Origin: Ignavibacteriota bacterium
Lineage (GTDB): Bacteria; Bacteroidota; Ignavibacteria; UBA10030; UBA6906
NCBI GenBank assembly: GCA_016707525.1
Contig: JADJHP010000011.1
Location: forward strand, 124,001 to 188,000
Length of the DNA: 64,000 bases
Direction: 5' to 3'
Made by a program: the position numbers and the translations under genes. This document shows, in pieces, positions 26,482 to 34,313 of the stretch. The notes under the pieces were generated by a model. The model saw only the letters and a list, made by a program, of their open reading frames with translations. It ran no database searches and was not told the origin of the DNA. How positions within the stretch are numbered: the stretch's first letter is position 1; every line of letters starts with the position of its first letter.

Positions 26482-28266
26482 ATGGATAGGTCATCAACGC
26501 TGGGCTTCGTGCTGATAGGTGTCATCCTTATTGCGTGGATGTGGTGGCAGTCGCCCGCCCCGCAGACACAGCCTGCGCACGGACCGGATAGCACCCATGC
26601 CGTTGCACAGAAGCCCGTCGCCGCGGAGCCGGTCCCGGTGGCGGCCCCTGTCAAGAGCGGCGTGATGTCTGACAAGCTCGGCACGTTCTTCGCCGGCCGC
26701 GACAAGGGTGACGAGAAGATCGTCATCATCAAGACCGACCTGTACACGGCGGAGTTGACGACGAAGGGTGGGCTTCTGCGGAAGTGGGAGTTGCGCGGAT
26801 ACAAGGCGTGGAACGGCAAGCCGGTGCAGCTCGTGGATTTTGACAAGGGTGGCGACCTGAGTCTGCTCTTCACATCGAACGACGGCAAGCTGATCGATAC
26901 GAAGAACCTGGTGTTTGATGTTGAGGGTCCGCGGTGGAAGACCATCACGCTCACCGGCACGGATTCGGTGAAGGTGGCGATGGTGCTTCCGGTCACCAAT
27001 GGTGGACGGTTGGTAAAGAGTTTCACGTTCCGGAACGGGTCGTACCTGTTCGGTGCGGACTTCCAGTTCGAGAAGATGGATTCCGTGGTGGCGTACGAGT
27101 ATCAGATCGTATGGGAACACGGCCTCCGGTATGCCGAGCAGAACAGCGTGGACGAGTCGAGTTTTGCGATGGGGTACGTGCATGCCGGCGGTGAGATGAC
27201 CGAGGTGGATGCGAGCACGGCCGGGGAGACGGTGCAGAAGGATATCACGGGCGCAACGGATTGGCTTGCGACCCGGAACAAGTACTTCCTCCTGGCGATG
27301 TTGCCGGGGACCCCGAAGAGTGAGGGGGCGTTCCTGGAAGGGACCCACAAGACGGCGGCGGACCATGGTGCGATCGAAAGCTACACGCTGGCCCTGAAGA
27401 TGCCGTTCCGGGGTTCCGTGAAGGAGCGTGCGTCGATGGATGTGTACCTGGGCCCGCTGGAATACGATACGGTGAAGGCGATGGGCCGCGGGGTGGAGGG
27501 GACGATGAACCTGGGCGCAGCCTGGATCATCCGCCCGATCTCCGAGTTCGTCATGATCCCCTTGTTGCAGTTCCTGCGGATGTTCATTCCGAACTACGGG
27601 CTGGTGATCATCGTGTTCTCGATCATCATCAAGTTCGCGCTGCACCCGCTCACGAAGTCGAGCATGAAGGGGATGCGCCGGATGCAGGCGTTGACCCCGA
27701 TGATGACCGAGGTGCGGGAGAAGTACAAGGACGATCCGCAGAAGATGAACACGGCGGTGATGCAGCTGTACAAGGAGTACGGTGTGAACCCGGCTGCCGG
27801 TTGTTTGCCGTTATTGCTGCAGATGCCGATCCTGTTCGCGCTGTATTCGGTCTTCCGTTCGTCGATCGAGTTGCGCCAGGCGTCGTTCGTGGGATGGATC
27901 ACCGACCTTTCGATCCCTGATGTGATCGCCACGTTGCCGTTCCGGATCCCGCTGATCGGGATGGATACTCTGAGTGGCCTCGCGTTGATCATGGGCATCA
28001 CGATGTTCGTGCAGCAGAAGCAGACGGTGACGGATCCGCGTCAGAAGGCGATGGTCTGGATGATGCCGATCATGATGACGCTGCTGTTCAGCAGTCTGCC
28101 GTCGGGGTTGAACCTGTATTATCTGGTGTTCAACGTGTTGAGCATCGGACAGCAGTACTGGTTCAACGCGCAGCACAAGGACGAGCCGTTGCGGAAGGTC
28201 GAGCCGAAGAAGGGTGGTGGCGGGTGGATGAGCAAGATCTCGAAGGATCTGCCGAAGCTCAAGTAA
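26482..28266 (+). CDS. yidC: Membrane protein insertase YidC
   Basis: YidC inserts and folds inner-membrane proteins, alone or with SecYEG. The 594 aa protein has an N-terminal membrane anchor (TLGFVLIGVILIAWMWW), a large periplasmic beta-sandwich domain (about 60-345) and the conserved insertase core from about 355, with IIKFALHPLTKSSMKGMRRM, KEYGVNPAAGCLPLLLQMPI and LPSGLNLYYLVFNVLSIGQQ. Gram-negative-type length. It is the last gene of the rpmH operon and is followed by a strong terminator 31 nt after its stop. Confidence 0.96.
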   Translation: MDRSSTLGFVLIGVILIAWMWWQSPAPQTQPAHGPDSTHAVAQKPVAAEPVPVAAPVKSGVMSDKLGTFFAGRDKGDEKIVIIKTDLYTAELTTKGGLLRKWELRGYKAWNGKPVQLVDFDKGGDLSLLFTSNDGKLIDTKNLVFDVEGPRWKTITLTGTDSVKVAMVLPVTNGGRLVKSFTFRNGSYLFGADFQFEKMDSVVAYEYQIVWEHGLRYAEQNSVDESSFAMGYVHAGGEMTEVDASTAGETVQKDITGATDWLATRNKYFLLAMLPGTPKSEGAFLEGTHKTAADHGAIESYTLALKMPFRGSVKERASMDVYLGPLEYDTVKAMGRGVEGTMNLGAAWIIRPISEFVMIPLLQFLRMFIPNYGLVIIVFSIIIKFALHPLTKSSMKGMRRMQALTPMMTEVREKYKDDPQKMNTAVMQLYKEYGVNPAAGCLPLLLQMPILFALYSVFRSSIELRQASFVGWITDLSIPDVIATLPFRIPLIGMDTLSGLALIMGITMFVQQKQTVTDPRQKAMVWMMPIMMTLLFSSLPSGLNLYYLVFNVLSIGQQYWFNAQHKDEPLRKVEPKKGGGGWMSKISKDLPKLK

Positions 28267-28296
28267 CCGGTGCTGCATACATGAAGAGTCTCTCGT

Positions 28297-28328
28297 GGGC
28301 CCACCTGTCTGGTGGGCCCTTTGCTTTT
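28297..28328 (+). terminator. Terminator after yidC
   Basis: GGGCCCACC (28297-28305) and GGTGGGCCC (28311-28319) form a perfect 9-bp GC stem with a 5-nt loop, followed by TTTGCTTTT. It ends the rpmH-rnpA-yidD-yidC unit. Confidence 0.85.
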
Positions 28329-28423
28329 CAGCGCATCGGATCGACGATCCTGGATCTGGCCGCGCGTTGCGCCTGTACGTGGAAATCCGTAGAATGATAG
28401 GCTTTCCCTGCAGAAAGCAATCT

Positions 28424-28592
28424 GGTGGTGGCGCCGTGGGAGATGCCCCAACGAGGTTTCTCGCTCGCGATGTATCGGAGGGCACCCGCCGGGGGCTCCC
28501 GACTCGGTTTCTCCAAATTCTTCGATCGGCGGCATACACAACGAGACCGGTCAGGCGTCCACGGAGTGGAGAAACCTCGCTGGGAGCACCCC
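28424..28592. repeat. Family 1 hairpin repeat, copy b (core in reverse orientation)
   Basis: It begins with GGTGGTGGCGCCGTGGGAG. The 67-nt core at 28508-28574 is bounded by TTTCTCC and GGAGAAA and is the reverse complement of the core at 30270-30336 with about ten differences. Its arms, GGCACCCGCCGGGG then GCTCCC on the left and GGGAGC then CCCCGGCGGGTGC on the right, pair with each other but differ from the arms of the 30.2 kb copy. It lies between yidC and mnmE. Confidence 0.72.
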
Positions 28593-28600
28593 GGCGGGTG

Positions 28601-28740
28601 CTGTCACCGTGCCCGGCTCACTCGAAAGGAAGCACGGCAGCGGGGGGAGCTGCTGTCACCGGCCGGCTCACCTGAAGGAAAGCACGGCACGCCGGAGCTG
28701 TCACCGTGCCCGGCTCACTAAAGAAAGCACGGCAGTCGCC
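28601..28740. repeat. Short tandem repeat array, three units
   Basis: Three imperfect units begin CTGTCACC at 28601, 28653 and 28698 (steps of 52 and 45 nt). Each contains CCGGCTCAC and AAGCACGGCA. In units 1 and 3, CCGTGC and GCACGG can form a small hairpin. The array occupies the rest of the yidC-mnmE gap and abuts repeat copy b. Confidence 0.65.
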
Positions 28741-28790
28741 GGCATGATGCTGCCGGATAGCTGTTGAACAATGACGGATCGACGCGGTCC

Positions 28791-30185
28791 ATGGTTGATG
28801 AAGTGCGTGATTCTATAGCCGCTATTGCGACACCACCTGGTGCCGGCGCTCTCGCCATCGTGCGTGTGAGCGGTCCGGACGCGATCGGGATAGGGGACCG
28901 TGTGTTTCGTGGGGCGGTCCCGCTCGATAGTGCCGCCGGATACACGGTGCACCATGGCAGCATCGTCGGGCCCGGCGAAGAGCGGTTCGACGAAGTACTG
29001 GTGACGGTCTTCCGTTCCCCGCGCTCGTACACCGGTGAGGACATGATCGAGATCTCCTGTCATGGCGGCTCGTACGTCACGCGTGAGATCATGCGCCTCG
29101 TGATGGAAGCTGGTGCGCGGCCAGCGCAGCCGGGCGAATTCACGCGTCGTGCATTCCTGAACGGCCGCATCGATCTGTCGCAGGCCGAGGCCGTTGCGGA
29201 CCTCATTGCCTCGCGAAGCCGCCGGGGACACCGGGTCTCGCTCGAGCAGCTTGCGGGTCGCCTGGGCGGAGCTGTCCGCTCGCTCCGGGCGGAGATGATG
29301 GACTTATGTGCGTTATTGGAACTAGAGCTCGATTTCAGTGAGGAAGGCCTCGACCTGATCACCGCGCAGGATGTTGAGCAGCGGATCACGGCGATACGAA
29401 CACGATGTGGCGCCCTGCTCGCCTCCTATGCGCACGGACGGATCTATCGTGACGGCGTCCGCGTTGTTCTCGCCGGTGAGCCGAATGCCGGCAAGTCCAG
29501 TGTGTTCAATGCTCTCCTCCGCCAGGACCGCGCCATCGTTACGCCCGTGCCCGGCACAACGCGCGACTCGCTCGAGGAAAGCATCGTCATCGAGGGCATC
29601 CTCTTTCTCCTCACGGATACCGCCGGTCTGCGCGAGACCGTTGATCAGGTCGAGCAGATCGGTGTTGAGCGCTCGCGCAGTGCGGCAAGTGGCGCAGACA
29701 TTCTTGTGCACGTCATGGACGCATCTGTCTCTCCGGACGTTGCTGAACATTTGAAGCGTATGTCGGTCCATAGCGACGAACAACACTTCATACCTGTGCT
29801 CAACAAATGTGATCTCTTGCCCGCGTGGCCGGGGCCGGAAGTCGCATCGATGCGAGGCGAGACGTCGGGTATTGTTTCCCCGATCTCGGCACGCACCGGT
29901 CAGGGACTCGATGCGCTTCGCGCTCAGCTTGCGCGGGTGGCAACGGGAGACGGGGCGCTTGGAAGCGAGGAGATATGCATCACCAGCGAACGTCACCGTG
30001 ACGCACTCACGAAGGCGCACGCCTCACTCGAGAGGGCGTTGGCCGGACTGAAGAGCGGTGCGACCGAAGAGTATCTGGCTTTCGATATCCGCGAGGCCGC
30101 ATCGGCTCTGGCGGAGATCACCGGCGAAGTGTCGTCCGAAGAAGTGCTCAACCACATCTTCGAACGATTCTGCATCGGGAAGTAG
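28791..30185 (+). CDS. mnmE: tRNA modification GTPase MnmE
   Basis: With MnmG it installs the (carboxymethyl)aminomethyl group at U34 of certain tRNAs, using tetrahydrofolate-borne one-carbon units. From ATG 28791 the protein is 464 aa. It has the TrmE N-domain (DSIAAIATPPGAGALAIVRV), a helical domain, an inserted G domain with Walker A GEPNAGKSS near 228, switch II DTAGLRE and NKCD, and the family-specific C-terminus FCIGK. A TTG nine codons upstream is possible, but the MVDEVRDSIAAIA start matches the family better. Its partner mnmG follows after a 261-nt repeat-filled gap. Confidence 0.95.
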   Translation: MVDEVRDSIAAIATPPGAGALAIVRVSGPDAIGIGDRVFRGAVPLDSAAGYTVHHGSIVGPGEERFDEVLVTVFRSPRSYTGEDMIEISCHGGSYVTREIMRLVMEAGARPAQPGEFTRRAFLNGRIDLSQAEAVADLIASRSRRGHRVSLEQLAGRLGGAVRSLRAEMMDLCALLELELDFSEEGLDLITAQDVEQRITAIRTRCGALLASYAHGRIYRDGVRVVLAGEPNAGKSSVFNALLRQDRAIVTPVPGTTRDSLEESIVIEGILFLLTDTAGLRETVDQVEQIGVERSRSAASGADILVHVMDASVSPDVAEHLKRMSVHSDEQHFIPVLNKCDLLPAWPGPEVASMRGETSGIVSPISARTGQGLDALRAQLARVATGDGALGSEEICITSERHRDALTKAHASLERALAGLKSGATEEYLAFDIREAASALAEITGEVSSEEVLNHIFERFCIGK

Positions 30186-30236
30186 GCGTTCGGCGTAGGC
30201 TCTGGGGCATGGTGCTTTCGTAGAGGAAATTGGTCA

Positions 30237-30413
30237 GGTGGTGGCGCACGGGGAGATGCCCCAGCGAGGTTTCTCCACTCCGTGGACGCCTGACAGTAAT
30301 CGTGGTGTATGCAGCTGATCGAAGAATTTGGAGAAACCGAGTCGGGGCACTCCCCGGGCGCGACACCGAGCAGACCAGACCGAGTCGGGGCACTCCCCGG
30401 GTGCCTCTCCGAT
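30237..30413. repeat. Family 1 hairpin repeat, copy c
   Basis: The left module GGTGGTGGCGCACGGGGAG begins at 30237. The 67-nt core is at 30270-30336, bounded by TTTCTCC and GGAGAAA. Arms GGGGAGATGCCCCAGCGAGG and CCGAGTCGGGGCACTCCCC pair around the core. The right module CCGAGTCGGGGCACTCCCCG occurs twice in tandem. The copy lies between mnmE and mnmG. Confidence 0.75.
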
Positions 30414-30446
30414 TGTTTTGCCATAGGCAACTAGCAAAGGCGGTGA

Positions 30447-32327
30447 ATGTTCCACGTGAAACATAGGTACGACGTCGTGGTGGTGGGAGGCGGCCATGCA
30501 GGCATCGAAGCTGCGCTGGCCTCCGCCCGCATGGGGTGCCAGACCGTCCTGGTCACCATGGACCCAGCCGCCATCGGCCGCATGTCGTGCAACCCCGCCA
30601 TCGGAGGATCCGCCAAAGGCCACCTCGTGCGCGAGATCGACGCCCTGGGCGGCGAAATGGGGCAGATCGCTGACGCCACCGGGATCCATTTCCGGATGCT
30701 GAACACATCCAAGGGGCCAGCCGTGTGGTCGCCAAGATCGCAGAACGACAGGGAGTGGTACAGCAGGGAGGCGAGGCGCAGGGTAGAGATGCAGCCTGGT
30801 CTCGATGTCATCACGGGGTTCCTCTCCGACCTCACCGTGGAGGATGGCGCCGTCCAAGGTGTGGCCATCAATGGTGAGGCAAGTTTCTCGTGTACCTCGC
30901 TTGTTCTCTGCAGCGGCACCTTCCTCAACGGACTCATGCATACGGGTGAGACATCCACCACCGGTGGGCGCTTCGGCGAACCGGCATCGGTCGGGCTCAC
31001 CGAGAAGTTCACTGCACTCGGGTTTGTGGCCGGGCGTCTCAAGACCGGGACACCGCCCAGGCTCGACCTGACCACCATCGACCTGGAGGAGACCGAGGTA
31101 CAGCCCGGTGACGAAGAGCCGACGCCATTCTCTTTCAGGAACGAGCGGATCGGCAACCGGCAGATCCCCATGTACCTGACCCACACCAACGCTCACACCC
31201 ATGATGTCCTCCGTACCGGGTTCGATGCCTCGCCGCTCTTCACCGGGAGGATCAAGGGTGTTGGGCCGAGGTACTGTCCATCCATCGAAGACAAGATCAA
31301 CCGCTTTGCCGACCGTGAGCGACACCAGATCTTCCTCGAGCCCGAGGGGTATGACTCCACCATCGTGTACATGAACGGCTTCTCGTCCAGCTTGCCTGCC
31401 CATGTACAGGAGAAAGCCATCCACACCATCGCCGGGCTCCGCCATGCGAAGATGGTTCGACCGGGGTATGCTGTTGAGTACGACTTCTTCCCGCCGCACC
31501 AGGTGTGTCACACCCTGGAGACCAAGTTGGTGAAGGGACTTTACTTCGCCGGGCAGATCAATGGGACGAGCGGGTATGAAGAAGCGGCAGGGCAGGGTAT
31601 CGTCGCCGGCATCAATGCGGCGCTCAAAGTGAAAGCTGCCGACCCATTCACTCTGGACAGGAGTGAGGCGTATATTGGGGTGCTCATCGACGACCTCATC
31701 AACAAGAGCACCGAAGAGCCCTACCGGATCTTCACGTCCAGGGCGGAGTATCGTCTGGCGCTGAGGCAGGACAACGCCGACACCCGACTCATGAGGAAGG
31801 GTGCGGCACTCGGACTTGTTTCTGCTGGCGTCATCGCGAAGCTCGATACGAAGGAGCGGGCGATCTCATCAGCGAAAGAATATCTCGCCATGGTCAGGAT
31901 CGCCGGAAGAGAGATCGCTGCGGCATTCGGCGACCGGCTCGACGGCAACATCCCGGAGAGCGAGACACTCCTTGGATTGTTGAAGCGGCCCGAGGTCACA
32001 CTCAAGGACATCGTCGCCATCCCCATGGTGAGGGAGAGCGGCGTTATGGCCGCGGTCATCTCTGACAGGGACGTCTTCTCCCGGGTAGAGACCGAAGTAA
32101 AGTACGAGGGGTACTTGAAGAGGCAGGACGAGCAGATCAGGCAGTTTCAGAAGAGCGAATCCATGCGGATACCTGACGGCATGGACTATCATGCGCTGAG
32201 GTCGCTCAGCAACGAGGCAAGGGAAAAGTTGACAAAGGTGCGGCCGGCCTCCATCGGCCAGGCCATGCGCATCAGCGGAGTCACGCCGGCCGATGTGTCG
32301 GTACTCATGATCTCACTTATGAGGTGA
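30447..32327 (+). CDS. mnmG: tRNA uridine-5-carboxymethylaminomethyl synthesis enzyme MnmG
   Basis: This FAD- and NADH-dependent partner of MnmE acts in U34 tRNA modification. The 626 aa protein begins MFHVKHRYDVVVVGGGHAGI with the FAD-binding GGGHAGIEAA, then NPAIGGSAKGHLVREIDALG, GTFLNGLMHTGE, RLKTGTPPRL and NGTSGYEEAAGQG in the catalytic region, and a C-terminal helical domain (PASIGQAMRISGVTPADVSV). Its first codons overlap a perfect parS palindrome. rsmG starts at its stop codon, so the two are coupled. Confidence 0.97.
   Translation: MFHVKHRYDVVVVGGGHAGIEAALASARMGCQTVLVTMDPAAIGRMSCNPAIGGSAKGHLVREIDALGGEMGQIADATGIHFRMLNTSKGPAVWSPRSQNDREWYSREARRRVEMQPGLDVITGFLSDLTVEDGAVQGVAINGEASFSCTSLVLCSGTFLNGLMHTGETSTTGGRFGEPASVGLTEKFTALGFVAGRLKTGTPPRLDLTTIDLEETEVQPGDEEPTPFSFRNERIGNRQIPMYLTHTNAHTHDVLRTGFDASPLFTGRIKGVGPRYCPSIEDKINRFADRERHQIFLEPEGYDSTIVYMNGFSSSLPAHVQEKAIHTIAGLRHAKMVRPGYAVEYDFFPPHQVCHTLETKLVKGLYFAGQINGTSGYEEAAGQGIVAGINAALKVKAADPFTLDRSEAYIGVLIDDLINKSTEEPYRIFTSRAEYRLALRQDNADTRLMRKGAALGLVSAGVIAKLDTKERAISSAKEYLAMVRIAGREIAAAFGDRLDGNIPESETLLGLLKRPEVTLKDIVAIPMVRESGVMAAVISDRDVFSRVETEVKYEGYLKRQDEQIRQFQKSESMRIPDGMDYHALRSLSNEAREKLTKVRPASIGQAMRISGVTPADVSVLMISLMR
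30448..30463. promoter_or_regulatory. parS site (ParB binding) at the mnmG start
   Basis: TGTTCCACGTGAAACA is the exact consensus bacterial parS sequence. It starts on the second base of the mnmG start codon and encodes FHVKH. ParB would nucleate the segregation complex here, about 5 kb from the dnaA region, which matches the usual origin-proximal placement of parS. Confidence 0.9.
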
Positions 32328-33061
32328 TGTTTCACGTGAAACATTCACAGGATGTGCAAGTCATCTGCCGGAAGAACGGGTTCGACCTGACCGACGGCAT
32401 GGTACAGCAGCTCGAGCAGTACGTGTCGCTGTTGCTGGAGTGGAATGCGAAAGTGAACCTGGTTTCGAGGAAGGACCAGGAGAACATCTGGGGCGGGCAT
32501 GTGCTGCATGCTCTCTCCATGTTGTTCCGGATCCGGCTCCCGGAAGAGATCAGGGTCATCGATCTGGGTTCGGGTGGTGGATTGCCGGGGATACCTTTGG
32601 CCATCGTTAATCCCGGATGGACCGTAGGGCTTCTCGATTCCATTCAGAAGAAGTGTACTGCAGTGGAAGACATCGTGACGCGCATGGGATTAGCGGCGCG
32701 CGTTGAAGTGATCGCGGGGCGGGCGGAGGAAAAGGCGATCATCGATCCACGGAGGGGGAAGTTTGATGTGGTGGTTGCGAGAGGCGTGGCGCCGCTTGCC
32801 GAGTTGGTGAAGTGGTCCAAGCCATATTTGAAGAAGATCCCGGATGCACCGCCGGCGGTGGACGATGCCGGAGGGATCGTACGTGTCACACCGCCGGTGC
32901 TGATCGCGTACAAGGGAGGGGACCTTGAGGGGGAGATCAGGGAGATGAGGATGAAGACGGGGCGGGTCGTGGCGGCGAGCGTGCCGGTAGCATTTCCGGA
33001 AGCGGAAGAATGCGGCCTCGTCGGGAAAGCGATCCTGGTGGTGCCAATGAACAGACCATAA
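32327..33061 (+). CDS. rsmG: 16S rRNA (guanine(527)-N7)-methyltransferase RsmG
   Basis: This enzyme methylates G527 of 16S rRNA with S-adenosylmethionine. From ATG 32327 the protein is 244 aa; GTG at 32324 is an alternative. It has the GidB pattern NLVSRKDQENIWGGHVLHAL, the SAM-binding motif VIDLGSGGGLPGIPLAIVNP, LLDSIQKKCTAVEDI and DVVVARGVAPLAELV. The start overlaps the mnmG stop (TGATG). The second parS site lies on its first codons, so MFHVKH is shared by the N-termini of MnmG and RsmG. parA and parB, which often follow rsmG, are not here; murQ follows. Confidence 0.94.
   Translation: MFHVKHSQDVQVICRKNGFDLTDGMVQQLEQYVSLLLEWNAKVNLVSRKDQENIWGGHVLHALSMLFRIRLPEEIRVIDLGSGGGLPGIPLAIVNPGWTVGLLDSIQKKCTAVEDIVTRMGLAARVEVIAGRAEEKAIIDPRRGKFDVVVARGVAPLAELVKWSKPYLKKIPDAPPAVDDAGGIVRVTPPVLIAYKGGDLEGEIREMRMKTGRVVAASVPVAFPEAEECGLVGKAILVVPMNRP
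32328..32343. promoter_or_regulatory. parS site (ParB binding) at the rsmG start
   Basis: TGTTTCACGTGAAACA is a perfect 16-nt palindrome that differs from the consensus parS by one base. It again overlaps a start codon and encodes FHVKH. It is 1.9 kb from the mnmG site. Confidence 0.85.
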
Positions 33062-33095
33062 TTTCTATAACCGTTATTGTAGATAAGAATCTCCT

Positions 33096-34007
33096 ATGAG
33101 TAAAGACCTTTCGGATGCGCTCGCAAAGCTGCTCACCGAGCAGCGCAACCCTGCGTCCATTGCCATGGACAGCCTGAGTGTGGAGGAGATCCTCCGCCTC
33201 ATCAACGACCAGGACAAGCGAGTTGCGCTTGCTGTGGAACATGAGATCCCGTGGATCGCGAAAGGCGTCGAGCTGATCGTGGAGTCGTTCCGCAGCGGCG
33301 GACGGCTGATCTACTTCGGCGCGGGCACATCCGGCCGTCTCGGCGTTGTGGATGCTTCGGAATGTCCCCCGACATTCGGCACACCGCCCGAGCTCGTTGT
33401 GGGCGTGATCTCCGGCGGACAGTCGGCGATGTTCAAGTCCGTGGAAGGTGCCGAGGATGATCCGGAGCAGGCACGGCGCGATGTGGATGCGTTGAATGTG
33501 ACAGAACGCGACACCGTATGCGGGATCGCCGCGAGCCGGCGTACGCCGTACGTCGTGGCTGCTGTTGCGCGGGCGCGCGAGCTCGGGGCGAAGACGTTGT
33601 ATGTCACGACCAACCCGCGCAAGGATTTCGATCTCGAGGTCGACGTCGCCATCTGTCCCGAAGTCGGCCCCGAAGTGCTCATGGGATCCACGCGGATGAA
33701 ATCGGGCACCGCGCAGAAGCTCGTCCTGAACATGCTCACCACCACGTCGATGGTACGCATGGGGAAGGTGTATGAGAACATGATGGTGGACCTGCAGCTC
33801 ACGAACCAGAAGCTCGTGGAGCGTTCGAAGCGCATCGTGATGATGGCGACGGGCATCGACTATGATGGCGCCACCGTAGCGTTGGAGAAAGCAGGCGGGC
33901 ATGTGAAGAGTGCGATCGTGATGGTGAAGGCGGGCGTGACGCTTGATGAGGCGCGTCGCCGCATCGATGCTGCGGGCGGTTTCGTGCGTGGCGCCATTGC
34001 CGGTTGA
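33096..34007 (+). CDS. murQ: N-acetylmuramic acid 6-phosphate etherase
   Basis: MurQ cleaves the lactyl ether of MurNAc-6-phosphate to GlcNAc-6-phosphate and D-lactate in peptidoglycan recycling. The 303 aa SIS-domain protein has IYFGAGTSGRLGVVDASECP, GVISGGQSAMFKSVEGAEDD, the SIS Ser/Thr loop and STRMKSGTAQKLVLNMLTT, then a C-terminal UBA-like region. These match the family closely. It is on the same strand as rsmG, 34 nt downstream, but in an unrelated pathway. A repeat-filled gap follows. Confidence 0.95.
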   Translation: MSKDLSDALAKLLTEQRNPASIAMDSLSVEEILRLINDQDKRVALAVEHEIPWIAKGVELIVESFRSGGRLIYFGAGTSGRLGVVDASECPPTFGTPPELVVGVISGGQSAMFKSVEGAEDDPEQARRDVDALNVTERDTVCGIAASRRTPYVVAAVARARELGAKTLYVTTNPRKDFDLEVDVAICPEVGPEVLMGSTRMKSGTAQKLVLNMLTTTSMVRMGKVYENMMVDLQLTNQKLVERSKRIVMMATGIDYDGATVALEKAGGHVKSAIVMVKAGVTLDEARRRIDAAGGFVRGAIAG

Positions 34008-34060
34008 TCCTCTCCCGGCTTGTGATGTCCGTTATTGCCTTCTCTCTCTCTTAGTAGTAT

Positions 34061-34280
34061 GGTGGTGGCGCACGGGGAGATGCCCCAGCGAGGTGCGTCG
34101 AGCGTCTGCTTTCTTTGAGTGATCGAAGCAAGGTGGTGGCGCACGGGGAGATGCCCGTGTAGGGGCGGTGCATGCACCGCCCCTACACTCCGTGGACGCC
34201 TGACAGTGATCGTGGTGTATGCAGCTGATCGAAGAATTTGGAGAAACCGAGTCGGGGCGCTCCCCGGGCGCCTCTCCGAT
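34061..34280. repeat. Family 1 hairpin repeat, copy d (double left module, nested palindrome)
   Basis: Two left modules GGTGGTGGCGCACGGGGAG begin at 34061 and 34132. A perfect 28-nt palindrome GTAGGGGC...GCCCCTAC is at 34159-34186, in the place where copy c has CAGCGAGGTTTCTCC. The rest of the core (ACTCCGTGGACGCCTGACAG to GGAGAAA) and the right module CCGAGTCGGGGCGCTCCCC follow, ending CTCTCCGAT at 34280. The first module looks like a truncated copy. It fills the murQ-mfd gap. Confidence 0.75.
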
Positions 34281-34313
34281 ACGTCCCATTGAAGATCGAC
34301 AATTCGTAGTCTG

